From: JBOHTO01 sp050733695 | GTDB lineage: Bacteria; Gemmatimonadota; Gemmatimonadetes; Gemmatimonadales; Gemmatimonadaceae | Assembly (NCBI GenBank): GCA_050733695.1 | Contig: JBOHTO010000137.1 | Location: 1-21,887, forward strand | Direction of reading: 5' to 3' | DNA length: 21,887 nt | Shown: positions 8,827 to 15,209 of the stretch, one piece after another | Numbering within the stretch: position 1 is the stretch's first letter | How the letters are laid out: every line of letters starts with the position of its first letter | Position numbers and translations under genes: made by a program | The notes under the pieces: generated by a model | Databases searched by the model: none | Seen by the model: the letters and a program-made list of their open reading frames with translations, nothing else | Told to the model about the DNA's origin: nothing

Positions 8827-9114
8827 ATGAATTTCGGCAACATGGGCTTCTGGGAAGTCCTCATCATCTTCGTGGTCGTCCTGCTTCTCTTCGGCGCCAA
8901 GCGCATCCCGGAGATCGCCGGCTCCATGGGGAAGGGAATCCGCGAGTTCAAGAAGAGTCTCACCGATGTGGACCGGGCGATCCGCGAGCCGGAGCGCAGC
9001 GATTCACGTGTCGATGGGCCGGAGAAGGATGCTGAGCGGTTGACGGGTACGCCGGCCGAGCAGGCCGTCCGCGCCGACGCGAAGGACAAGGAGCCCAAGC
9101 GGCTGATCGGCTGA
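8827..9114 (+). CDS. tatA: Sec-independent (twin-arginine) translocase subunit TatA
   Basis: Forms the size-variable pore element of the Tat system that exports folded proteins across the inner membrane. At 95 residues it has the standard layout: short N-terminus, one membrane helix (about residues 8-22, FWEVLIIFVVVLLLF), Phe22-Gly23 hinge, then an amphipathic helix (AKRIPEIAGSMGKGIREFKKSL). A charged, unstructured tail follows. Glu10 stands at the start of the membrane helix, the place usually taken by a polar residue. A strong ribosome binding site, GGGAGGAG (8813-8820), lies six bases before the ATG, the best in this window. It is unlike its upstream neighbours, which rely on overlapping starts, and suggests high or independent translation. 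No tatB or tatC is adjacent; TatA rather than TatB is favoured by the short length and the FG-AKRIPE motif. Confidence 0.93.
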   Translation: MNFGNMGFWEVLIIFVVVLLLFGAKRIPEIAGSMGKGIREFKKSLTDVDRAIREPERSDSRVDGPEKDAERLTGTPAEQAVRADAKDKEPKRLIG

Positions 9115-9130
9115 ACCCTCGGATCTGGCC

Positions 9131-9189
9131 CCTCTGGACCTGCTTTCTCTGAACCTGCTTTCTCTGAACCTGCTTCTCTGAACCTGCCC
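9131..9189. repeat. 15-bp intergenic tandem repeat between convergent genes
   Basis: Four head-to-tail copies of TCTCTGAACCTGCTT-like units fill the 91-bp gap between the tatA stop and the end of the minus-strand foldase gene. Copies: 9131-9145 (two mismatches), 9146-9160 and 9161-9175 (identical), 9176-9189 (one base shorter and diverged at its end). It is non-coding as far as can be seen. A short inverted repeat, CTCGC at 9189-9193 and GCGAG at 9201-9205, lies beside it; no T-run follows, so neither is a standard terminator. Confidence 0.9.
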
Positions 9190-9205
9190 TCGCGCGTGTG
9201 GCGAG

Positions 9206-11044
9206 TCAGATCGCAGTGCGTCGAGCGATCGCGGCGATGTCGTCCCGCCGGTCGTCGATGTCTGCCGCGCGGCGGAGGTTGAGCACGTATTCCTGCACGC
9301 GCTGCTGCCGTAGCCGCTGCATGAGCTCCGCGCGCTGGGTGTCCTTCTGGGCTTCCCATGCCGCGCGATCTGCCTCCTTCCTCTGTTCCACGCGCAGCAC
9401 GTAGACGGCGTCCCCCGTCGCGACCGGTTCACTCACGGCGCCCACCGGAACGCCAAACGCCGCGCCGATCGCCTCGTTGAGGCGACCGATGCCCGGCACG
9501 AACCCCGTACGGTTGAACATTTCCGTCCTCTCCACTGCGAGGCCCCGTTCGCTCGCGGCTGCCTCGAGGGAGCTGCCCGCTGCCGCGGCGGCAACTGCGG
9601 CGGCAACCGGAACCAGCGAGTCGATCTTTGCCTCGCGGAGAAGGCTGCGTCTCACATCGCCACGCACTTCTTCCAGCTCCGGGACGCCACCTTCCACGAG
9701 AGTGTCGAGACGCGCGAGATAGTAGCCGCCGGGCCCGTCGAACAGCTCGCTCGCCTCGCCCACCGCTGCTCCTCCGAACGCCCAGGCGCTCACGCTCGGC
9801 ACGTAACGACCGGCCATGACGAGCGGTTCGCCTTCGAGCGCAACCGCGCGTCCGACGCCCAGGCCGAGCACTGTCGCGGCCTTGTCGAAGGCGCTGGCCG
9901 GATCGCCGGGGCCAACGAGCGCCACGAGCGAGTCGGCCCGCTGCGCCATCCGCATCGCCGAAGAGTCGCTCTGCTGGATGGGCACCAGGATGTGGTGCAG
10001 CGAAAGCGTGTCGCCGCGGCGCTCGTCGACGCGGATCAGGTGGAAGCCGAAGCGCGTCTCCACCGGCTGCGACACTTCTCCAATTGGCAGACCGAGGGCC
10101 GCCTCCTCGAAGGGATCGACGAAGCGGCCACGCGCGCCTTCGCCCAGGTCGCCGCCTTCTGTCGCGGAAGCGCTGTCCGCGGACTCGCGGCGCGCCACGT
10201 CTTCGAATGACGTCGTGCCGCTGACTATCTCCTCACGCAACGCGAGCGCCTTCTGCCTCGATGCCGCGCTGTCCTCGGCCGAGACGTAGCGGGGGATGAT
10301 GAGCAGCGAGACGACCGCGCGACCCTGCCGCTCGAAATCCTCGCTGTTCGCTTCGTAGTACTCGGTAACTGCCTCGTCGCTCACGGTGATCGCGCTGTCC
10401 GCGATCCTTTCGGGGCGGAGTGCCACGAACGAGACGGACGCCGAGTCGTGCTCGTCCTGCCAGATGCGCCAGAGCCGGGAATCGGTGATGTAGACGCCGC
10501 GCGCGATCTGCTCGAACAGCTTTTGCTTCGGCAACTCCGTGCGGTACCACCGCTCGATTTCGTACAGCAGTCCCTGCTGCCTGGCCACGGGGCTGGACAG
10601 GAGCCGCTGATACTTCTCGCGGTCGAACTGTCCTTCCGTGTACAGGTCCGGGCTCTGGGCGAGCCAGGGCGGAGGCGCGAACGCCGCGTACTGCCTGATC
10701 TCCTCGTCCGTGACGGTGATGCCGCGCCGCTCGTACTCCTGACGTAGCAGTATGTCGTTCACCATCTGCTCGAACGCCTGGTCCTCCACCTGGCGCTGCT
10801 CGTCGAGTGTCAGCCCGCGACCGAGCCGCTGCTGCTCCTGCTGCGAGAGCTGCTGCGAGAGGTTGATCCAGTCGTTGTACAGGATGTCCCGGCCGTCCAC
10901 GGACGCGACGGTGGTCGCAGGCGTGAGCTGTCCGCCACCGAGAAGTCCGGACGTATCGAGCAGAAGGAAGACAACAACAAAGGCGACGGCGACGAAGGCC
11001 CAGACAATGTATCGGACACCGGCGCTCCGCATGGATCGCAGCAC
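9206..11044 (-). CDS. Membrane-anchored periplasmic peptidyl-prolyl isomerase, SurA/PpiD type
   Basis: Predicted foldase/chaperone for exported proteins, held on the periplasmic face of the inner membrane. GTG at 11044 has GAGGAG (complement of 11054-11059) nine bases ahead and gives 612 residues (MLRSMRSAGVRYIV...). The open frame extends to 11137 but adds nothing recognisable. Residues 10-29 form the single membrane anchor. Residues about 49-185 match a SurA N-terminal-like helical region. Residues about 243-341 form a parvulin module (GGDLGEG at 297-303, PVETRFGFHLIRV near 328-340). A second, degenerate module starts with LHHILVPI at 349, and a third partial one carries GVPVGAVSEPV at 531-541. 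A charged C-terminal helix follows. It faces tatA, so both products serve the cell envelope, though from different transcripts. PpiD is the nearest namesake, but orthology is not established. Confidence 0.88.
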   Translation of the reverse strand: MLRSMRSAGVRYIVWAFVAVAFVVVFLLLDTSGLLGGGQLTPATTVASVDGRDILYNDWINLSQQLSQQEQQRLGRGLTLDEQRQVEDQAFEQMVNDILLRQEYERRGITVTDEEIRQYAAFAPPPWLAQSPDLYTEGQFDREKYQRLLSSPVARQQGLLYEIERWYRTELPKQKLFEQIARGVYITDSRLWRIWQDEHDSASVSFVALRPERIADSAITVSDEAVTEYYEANSEDFERQGRAVVSLLIIPRYVSAEDSAASRQKALALREEIVSGTTSFEDVARRESADSASATEGGDLGEGARGRFVDPFEEAALGLPIGEVSQPVETRFGFHLIRVDERRGDTLSLHHILVPIQQSDSSAMRMAQRADSLVALVGPGDPASAFDKAATVLGLGVGRAVALEGEPLVMAGRYVPSVSAWAFGGAAVGEASELFDGPGGYYLARLDTLVEGGVPELEEVRGDVRRSLLREAKIDSLVPVAAAVAAAAAGSSLEAAASERGLAVERTEMFNRTGFVPGIGRLNEAIGAAFGVPVGAVSEPVATGDAVYVLRVEQRKEADRAAWEAQKDTQRAELMQRLRQQRVQEYVLNLRRAADIDDRRDDIAAIARRTAI

Positions 11045-11156
11045 GGGGCGAGACTCCTCGGCAATGCCAAGAGTTGACAGCAGTTGGGGGGTGACGGCGA
11101 ACCGGAAAAAGTTCGCTATGTGACGACCTAAAATCAAGCCAGCGTGTCACTTCTGA

Positions 11157-11186
11157 TTGACTTCGTTCGTCAGCCTTGTGTATAAT
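11157..11186 (+). promoter_or_regulatory. Near-consensus sigma-70 promoter for the TPR-aroQ-acc-ftsK operon
   Basis: TTGACT (11157-11162, five of six matches) and a perfect TATAAT (11181-11186) are separated by 18 bases, only one more than optimal. The region is notably AT-rich for this genome. Transcription would start near 11193, about 40 bases before the ATG at 11234. It lies in the 189-bp divergent gap, so it probably drives the eight-gene operon to the right. No comparable promoter was identified for the leftward foldase gene. Confidence 0.75.
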
Positions 11187-11188
11187 CA

Positions 11189-11208
11189 CCCCTTCCCGCC
11201 CGAAGGGG
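11189..11208 (+). promoter_or_regulatory. GC-rich inverted repeat at the predicted transcription start
   Basis: CCCCTTC (11189-11195) and GAAGGGG (11202-11208) form a seven-base-pair stem with a six-base loop. It overlaps the expected +1 of the promoter at 11157-11186, so it could be a hairpin at the mRNA 5' end or a repressor operator. It is not followed by a T-run and is not a terminator. The ribosome binding site GAGGA (11225-11229) lies downstream, outside the stem. Confidence 0.5.
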
Positions 11209-11233
11209 GGACGCCGACGTTGCCGAGGACTGA

Positions 11234-13108
11234 ATGGCCATCTCCGCCCGAATAGAAGAACTGGAAAGGAAGTTCAGCGAGAACCCCCGGCGCTATTTCG
11301 CCCCGCTCGCGAACGAATACCGGAAGTCCGGCGACCTGGCACAGGCGATAGAGCTGTGTCGCAGCCATCTGCCTCAGCAACCGGAACACATGAGCGGGCA
11401 CATCGTTCTGGGTCAGGCGCTGTTCGAGTCCGGTGAACTGGTCGAGGCGGAAAGCGTCTTTCACACCGCGCTCACGCTCGACCCCGAGAATCTCATAGCC
11501 CTGCGACTGCTCGGTGACATCAGGAAGGCGCACGGTGACATCCCGGCGGCGCGCGGCTGGTATCAGCGGGTGCTGGACGCCGATCCCAGGAACGACGAGA
11601 TGGCCTCGCTGCTCGCGTCGCTGGATTCGCCCGGTGCGGCGCCGGCCGCCGGCGCCGGGGCGCTGTTGGATGTCGTCGCTACGGACGAAGCCTCCATGGC
11701 GGGCGCTGCTTCGCCCGAAGCCGCAGAGCGTGCCGCAGAGCGCGCCGCAGAGCGTGCCGAAGAGCGTGCCGAAGAGCGCGCCGAAGAGCGTGCCGAAGAG
11801 CGCGCCGAGGCTGCCGCCGCGGCCATGCCTTTCATGGATGCGAGTCGCGGCGAGGAATCCGGCTGGGCCGACATCAATCCCGAGCGATCGCTGGACGCGG
11901 GTGAGCCAGACGCGCTCCAACCGGATGGGCTGCAACCGGTCGGCGGTGCGGCAACCCCTGACGAGGGTGCAGCGACGGACCAGACGCGCGAGGACCCGGT
12001 GGAACCAGTAGCCCCGGTGGCCGCTGCTGAAGCGGATCAGACGACAGTCGACACGGGCAGCGCCCCTGGACTGGAGCCGATGGAATTCACTCCGCCGGAT
12101 CCGGCGACCGCGGCGGCGGGCGGCGTGGCCCTCGGGCTCGAGAGCGGACACGAGTCGGTTGTGGGGGGCATGGCAACCGAGCCCGGCGCCTCGACCGCCG
12201 GCAGCGGCACACGACCGCAGACGCCTGCTGCGTTCGTGACAGAGACGATGGCCGAGCTGTACCTGCAGCAGGGCTTCACCGACGAGGCCCTCGGTATCTA
12301 TCGGGAGCTCCAGGCGCAGAATCCAGGTGATTCGGCGCTCAGGGATCGCATCGATTCGCTCGAGCGTGGCGCGCGGTCGAGCATCGGCGCTGCTGATATC
12401 TCGGAAGAGGTGATCGAGGAGGCGCGAAGGCGGAGATCGGCACCTCCCAAGCGGAGCATGCGCGCGTTCCTCGGCGCGCTCGCGGCGCGGCGCGCACCTG
12501 TGTCGACGCCCGAACCGGCGAAATCCGTCCCGGGGCTTGCGGAGCTGTTCGAGACGAGCGATCCGGTGGCGGCGGATGACGCCGCGGCAGCGTCGATGCT
12601 CGCCGGCGCATTCGGTGCCGGCAACGCGGACACGGCGCACGCGGACACGGCGCACGCGGACACGGCGCACGCAGACATGGCGCACGCAGACATGGCGCAC
12701 GCAGACACGGCGCACGCAGACATGGCGCACGCAGACACGGCGCACGCGGACACGACCCGGGCGGCGGAGGCGTCGCAAGAGGCACGACCGGGTGCGGACC
12801 TTCCTGCCGAATCGCGTGAGTCCCACAGCGGTGCGCCGTCGCGCGCGGCCGCGAGCGAGCTCTCACTCGATTACATATTCCGCGAGAGTGCACCCCGCGC
12901 GGGATTATCGCGCCGGGGTGAATTCTCCTTCGATCAGTTCTTCTCCGATGAATCGCGCGGCGCGGGCGGGCAGGGAGGCGGGGCCGGAACGGGTACCGCG
13001 GTCGGTGGCGGTCCGGAGAGCTCCGACGAGAATGGACCAGCAGCTCAGCCGTCGTCGGGCGACATCGAGCAATTCAACACCTGGCTCGACGGGCTCAAGA
13101 AGAAGTGA
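11234..13108 (+). CDS. TPR protein with two low-complexity repeat tracts
   Basis: Function unknown; predicted cytosolic scaffold of 624 residues with no signal peptide or membrane helix. GAGGA (11225-11229) precedes ATG 11234. Residues 1-130 hold about three TPR repeats (YFAPLANEYRKSGDLAQAIE, HIVLGQALFESGELVEAESVF, ALRLLGDIRKAHGDIPAARGW). Residues 164-191 are a charged Ala/Glu/Arg tract, likely a straight helix. Residues 192-330 are acidic and disordered. A single TPR-like unit follows at about 331-378 (TMAELYLQQGFTDEALGIYRELQ). Residues 465-509 are an Ala-Asp-Thr/Met-Ala-His repeat. Near the end, LSLDYIFRES and FSFDQFFSDES are two copies of one motif, and the C-terminus is IEQFNTWLDGLKKK. 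It is the first gene of the operon and shares GTGA with aroQ. Co-transcription with pilT hints at a pilus or polarity role, which is only inference. Confidence 0.87.
   Translation: MAISARIEELERKFSENPRRYFAPLANEYRKSGDLAQAIELCRSHLPQQPEHMSGHIVLGQALFESGELVEAESVFHTALTLDPENLIALRLLGDIRKAHGDIPAARGWYQRVLDADPRNDEMASLLASLDSPGAAPAAGAGALLDVVATDEASMAGAASPEAAERAAERAAERAEERAEERAEERAEERAEAAAAAMPFMDASRGEESGWADINPERSLDAGEPDALQPDGLQPVGGAATPDEGAATDQTREDPVEPVAPVAAAEADQTTVDTGSAPGLEPMEFTPPDPATAAAGGVALGLESGHESVVGGMATEPGASTAGSGTRPQTPAAFVTETMAELYLQQGFTDEALGIYRELQAQNPGDSALRDRIDSLERGARSSIGAADISEEVIEEARRRRSAPPKRSMRAFLGALAARRAPVSTPEPAKSVPGLAELFETSDPVAADDAAAASMLAGAFGAGNADTAHADTAHADTAHADMAHADMAHADTAHADMAHADTAHADTTRAAEASQEARPGADLPAESRESHSGAPSRAAASELSLDYIFRESAPRAGLSRRGEFSFDQFFSDESRGAGGQGGGAGTGTAVGGGPESSDENGPAAQPSSGDIEQFNTWLDGLKKK
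11723..11806 (+). repeat. 12-bp coding minisatellite, seven copies
   Basis: Units of G(C/A)AGAGCG(T/C)GCC run seven times in frame, encoding three Ala-Glu-Arg-Ala then four Glu-Glu-Arg-Ala blocks (residues 164-191 of the TPR protein). Arg codons run CGT, CGC, CGT, CGT, CGC, CGT, CGC, so part of the array has a 24-bp higher-order period. The peptide is a regularly charged helix former. Confidence 0.93.
12626..12760 (+). repeat. 15-bp coding minisatellite, eight full copies plus one degenerate
   Basis: Units of GC(G/A)GACA(C/T)GGCGCAC start at 12626, 12641, 12656, 12671, 12686, 12701, 12716 and 12731; a diverged ninth occupies 12746-12760. They encode Ala-Asp-(Thr/Met)-Ala-His. Only two positions vary among the eight full copies, one silent (GCG/GCA) and one replacing Thr by Met (ACG/ATG), which indicates recent expansion. 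Confidence 0.95.
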
Positions 13109-13560
13109 GGATCACGGTCCTCAACGGTCCGAATCTCAACCTTCTGGGCGTGCGCGAGCCGGAGCTCTACGGCCGGGAGACGCTGGCCGACGTGGAGACA
13201 CGAGTGCGCGAGGTGGGACAGGAGCTGGGCGTGGAGATCGACTTCGCGCAGGAGAACTGCGAGGGTGCGCTCATCGACCGAATCCACGCCATGCGCGGAT
13301 CGTCCGACGGCGCGCTGATCAATGCTGGCGCGTACTCGCACACCAGTCTGGCCATCCGCGACGCTCTGACGGCAGTGCAGGTGCCGTTCATCGAGGTACA
13401 CCTCAGCAACATCTACGCGCGCGAGCCGGAGCGCCGCCATTCCATGCTCGCAGGCAGCGCGGTGGGAGTGGTGTGCGGGCTCGGCGCCCTTGGGTATGAG
13501 CTCGCACTGCGCGGGCTGGTCGCGCACGTCTCGACGCACCCGCGACCTGCGTGTGGCTGA
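13105..13560 (+). CDS. aroQ: Type II 3-dehydroquinate dehydratase
   Basis: Dehydrates 3-dehydroquinate to 3-dehydroshikimate, the third step of the shikimate pathway; type II enzymes are cytosolic dodecamers. The 151-residue length is normal. Motifs are ITVLNGPNLNLLGVREPELYG with catalytic Tyr22, QENCEGALIDRIH (49-61; usually QSN-x-EG), INAGAYSHTS with Asn73 and FIEVHLSNIYAREPERRHS with catalytic His99. GCG-rich codon use matches neighbours. Its GTG start lies in the last codons of the upstream TPR gene (four shared bases), and its own stop overlaps the M24 peptidase start by eight bases, so translation is probably coupled on both sides. The last 8 residues (THPRPACG) diverge from the usual C-terminus, which is often variable. 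Identity is firm. Confidence 0.95.
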   Translation: MRITVLNGPNLNLLGVREPELYGRETLADVETRVREVGQELGVEIDFAQENCEGALIDRIHAMRGSSDGALINAGAYSHTSLAIRDALTAVQVPFIEVHLSNIYAREPERRHSMLAGSAVGVVCGLGALGYELALRGLVAHVSTHPRPACG

Positions 13561-14659
13561 CGAGCGACCGCGGCGTTTCGCCGCTCTGGTGGACGCGATC
13601 GGCAGGGCAGGACTGGACGCTCTCCTTCTCACGAGTCTGCCGAATATCCGCTACGTGACCGGATTCTCCGGCACCAGTGCGCTCGCTCTCGTGCGTCCTG
13701 GCAGCGTGCTCTTCGTCACCGACTTCCGCTACGAGACGCAGGTGGCCGCCGAGGTGGGATCGATGGCGCACGTGCGCATCGAGCCGCAGAGCCTGTGGAG
13801 CGGACTGTGGACGGAACTGGGTGCAGGGGCCGGTGGCGGTGAGTACAGCGGGATGGAGACGATCGGGTTCGAATCAGCCAGCACGCTGCATCGCGATTTT
13901 CAGCGCCTTCTCGATGCCGGCAGCCGGTGGCAGTGGCGTCCGGTGACGGACATGGTGGAGGCGTTACGGGAGAAGAAGGACGCGGGCGAGGTCGCGCTCA
14001 TCGCCGCAGCCGCCGCGGTCGCGACGGGCGCGCTCGAGAGCGTGCTCCCCGACATCCGGCCGGGGCTGCGCGAGCTCGACGTGGCGGGCCGACTGGAGCG
14101 TGCCCTTCGCGAGCACGGGAGCGAGGGTTTCCCCTTCCCGACCATCGTCGCATCCGGCGAGCGATCGGCGCTGCCGCACGCGCGCAGCTCGCGCCGCGAA
14201 TTGCGCGGTGGCGAACTGCTCCTTCTCGATTTCGGCGCCGAGGTAGGGGGATACTGCGCGGACATCACGCGCACATTCGTGGTCGGCCGCGCCAGTGAGG
14301 AGCAGCGTTCCGTTCATGCCGTCGTGCGAGAGGCGAACGAGCGGGCCTCGAGCGGCGTTCGGCCCGGAATGCGGGGGCGGGATGCCGATGCGATCGCGCG
14401 GGGCTACATTGAGGGGCGCGGTTTCGGGGACCTGTTCGGGCACAGCCTCGGCCATGGTGTCGGGCTGGAGGTGCACGAGGCCCCGCGTCTGGCGCGCACG
14501 GCCGAAGGTGAGCTCGTCGCCGACTCCGTGGTCACTATCGAGCCCGGCATCTATCGGCCGGGCTGGGGCGGCGTGCGGATCGAGGATGACGTGCACCTCG
14601 CCGCCGGCGGGCCGCTGGTTCTGACGCAGTTCACGCGCGATCTGCTCGAGCTCGTATGA
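13553..14659 (+). CDS. M24-family metallopeptidase, probable Xaa-Pro aminopeptidase/dipeptidase
   Basis: Predicted to cleave peptides with proline in the second position, using two Mn2+ or similar ions; cytosolic. GTG 13553 gives 368 residues, the usual size of the short PepP/PepQ-like class, and overlaps the aroQ stop by eight bases. Residues about 1-135 form the creatinase N-terminal domain (LLLTSLPNIRYVTGFSG, FVTDFRYETQ). The pita-bread catalytic domain follows, with all five metal ligands visible: Asp226 (LLLDFGAEVGGY), Asp237 (CADITRTF), His301 (GHSLGHGVGLEVHE), Glu330 (TIEPGIY) and Glu344 (GGVRIEDDV). His209 in LPHARSS is the extra conserved His. Aminopeptidase and dipeptidase activities cannot be separated from sequence. 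Location between aroQ and accB is common in many bacteria (aroQ-pepP-accBC or efp context), but no efp is present here. Confidence 0.92.
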   Translation: MADERPRRFAALVDAIGRAGLDALLLTSLPNIRYVTGFSGTSALALVRPGSVLFVTDFRYETQVAAEVGSMAHVRIEPQSLWSGLWTELGAGAGGGEYSGMETIGFESASTLHRDFQRLLDAGSRWQWRPVTDMVEALREKKDAGEVALIAAAAAVATGALESVLPDIRPGLRELDVAGRLERALREHGSEGFPFPTIVASGERSALPHARSSRRELRGGELLLLDFGAEVGGYCADITRTFVVGRASEEQRSVHAVVREANERASSGVRPGMRGRDADAIARGYIEGRGFGDLFGHSLGHGVGLEVHEAPRLARTAEGELVADSVVTIEPGIYRPGWGGVRIEDDVHLAAGGPLVLTQFTRDLLELV

Positions 14660-14690
14660 CCCGGCGGTTGGCTACTCTTCCACGAGACCA

Positions 14691-15209
14691 ATGATCGACC
14701 TACGGTACATCAAGAAGCTGATCGAGATGCTGGACAGCTCGAACGTGGATTCCATCGAGATAGCCGCCGACAAGGGAATGAGGGTGCGGCTGGCGAAGAC
14801 TCCGAGGTATGCCGGCCCGCTGCACGTGTCCTCGCAACTGGCGCCGCCCGCGCCGCTCGCCGCCGCGCCCGGACGGTTGACACCCGCGGAGGGAACGCAG
14901 GCGGTCGGCGTCGCGGGAGAAGCGGGATCGGGCGCCGCGCCACGCGCTCCCGCGACTGAACCAGCGCTGCTCGAGGTGAAGTCTCCGATGGTCGGCACGT
15001 TCTACTCATCGTCGGAGCCGGGAGCCAGACCCTACGTGTCTCCGGGCACGCGCGTCTCGAAGGGTCAGATTCTCTGCATCATCGAGGCGATGAAGATCAT
15101 GAACGAGATCGAATCGGAGTATGCAGGCGTGGTGAAGGAAGTGCTCATGGAGAACGCTCAGCCCGTAGAGTACGGGCAGGTATTGTACAGGATCGATCCC
15201 AATGGCTAA
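14691..15209 (+). CDS. accB: Biotin carboxyl carrier protein of acetyl-CoA carboxylase
   Basis: Carries the carboxyl group on a biotinylated lysine between biotin carboxylase and carboxyltransferase in the first committed step of fatty acid synthesis. At 172 residues it has the family layout: N-terminal helix region (MIDLRYIKKLIEMLDSSNVDSIEI), an Ala/Pro/Gly linker (about 41-92) and a biotinyl domain (93-172). The biotin attachment motif is EAMKIMNEIE with Lys135. The SPMVGTFYSSSEPGARPYV segment contains the usual thumb region before the swinging lysine. Start ATG 14691 has 31 untranslated bases after the peptidase stop, the largest gap inside the operon. The last eight bases overlap the start of pilT. 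Biotin carboxylase lies after pilT, so the acc pair is not directly adjacent. Confidence 0.96.
   Translation: MIDLRYIKKLIEMLDSSNVDSIEIAADKGMRVRLAKTPRYAGPLHVSSQLAPPAPLAAAPGRLTPAEGTQAVGVAGEAGSGAAPRAPATEPALLEVKSPMVGTFYSSSEPGARPYVSPGTRVSKGQILCIIEAMKIMNEIESEYAGVVKEVLMENAQPVEYGQVLYRIDPNG

Noticed and set aside
9189..9205. Intrinsic terminator for the foldase gene or tatA
   Set aside because: The stem is only five pairs with a seven-base loop and has no T-run on either strand.
11041..11190. Leftward promoter for the foldase gene
   Set aside because: Several TTGA-type strings exist on the minus strand, but none has a credible -10 at suitable distance.
12626..12760. ADTAH/ADMAH array as a pentapeptide-repeat (A[DN]LXX) fold
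   Set aside because: The central Leu/Phe needed to stack the beta-helix core is Thr in most units, and the tract lies in a disordered linker; a repeat expansion fits better.
12626..12760. CRISPR-like array
   Set aside because: Units are 15 bp, contiguous, in frame and without spacers.
11186..12826. 546-codon minus-strand frame opposite the second TPR gene, with Val-Arg repeats
   Set aside because: Its repeats are just the antisense of the minisatellites; it has no plausible start context and no domain.
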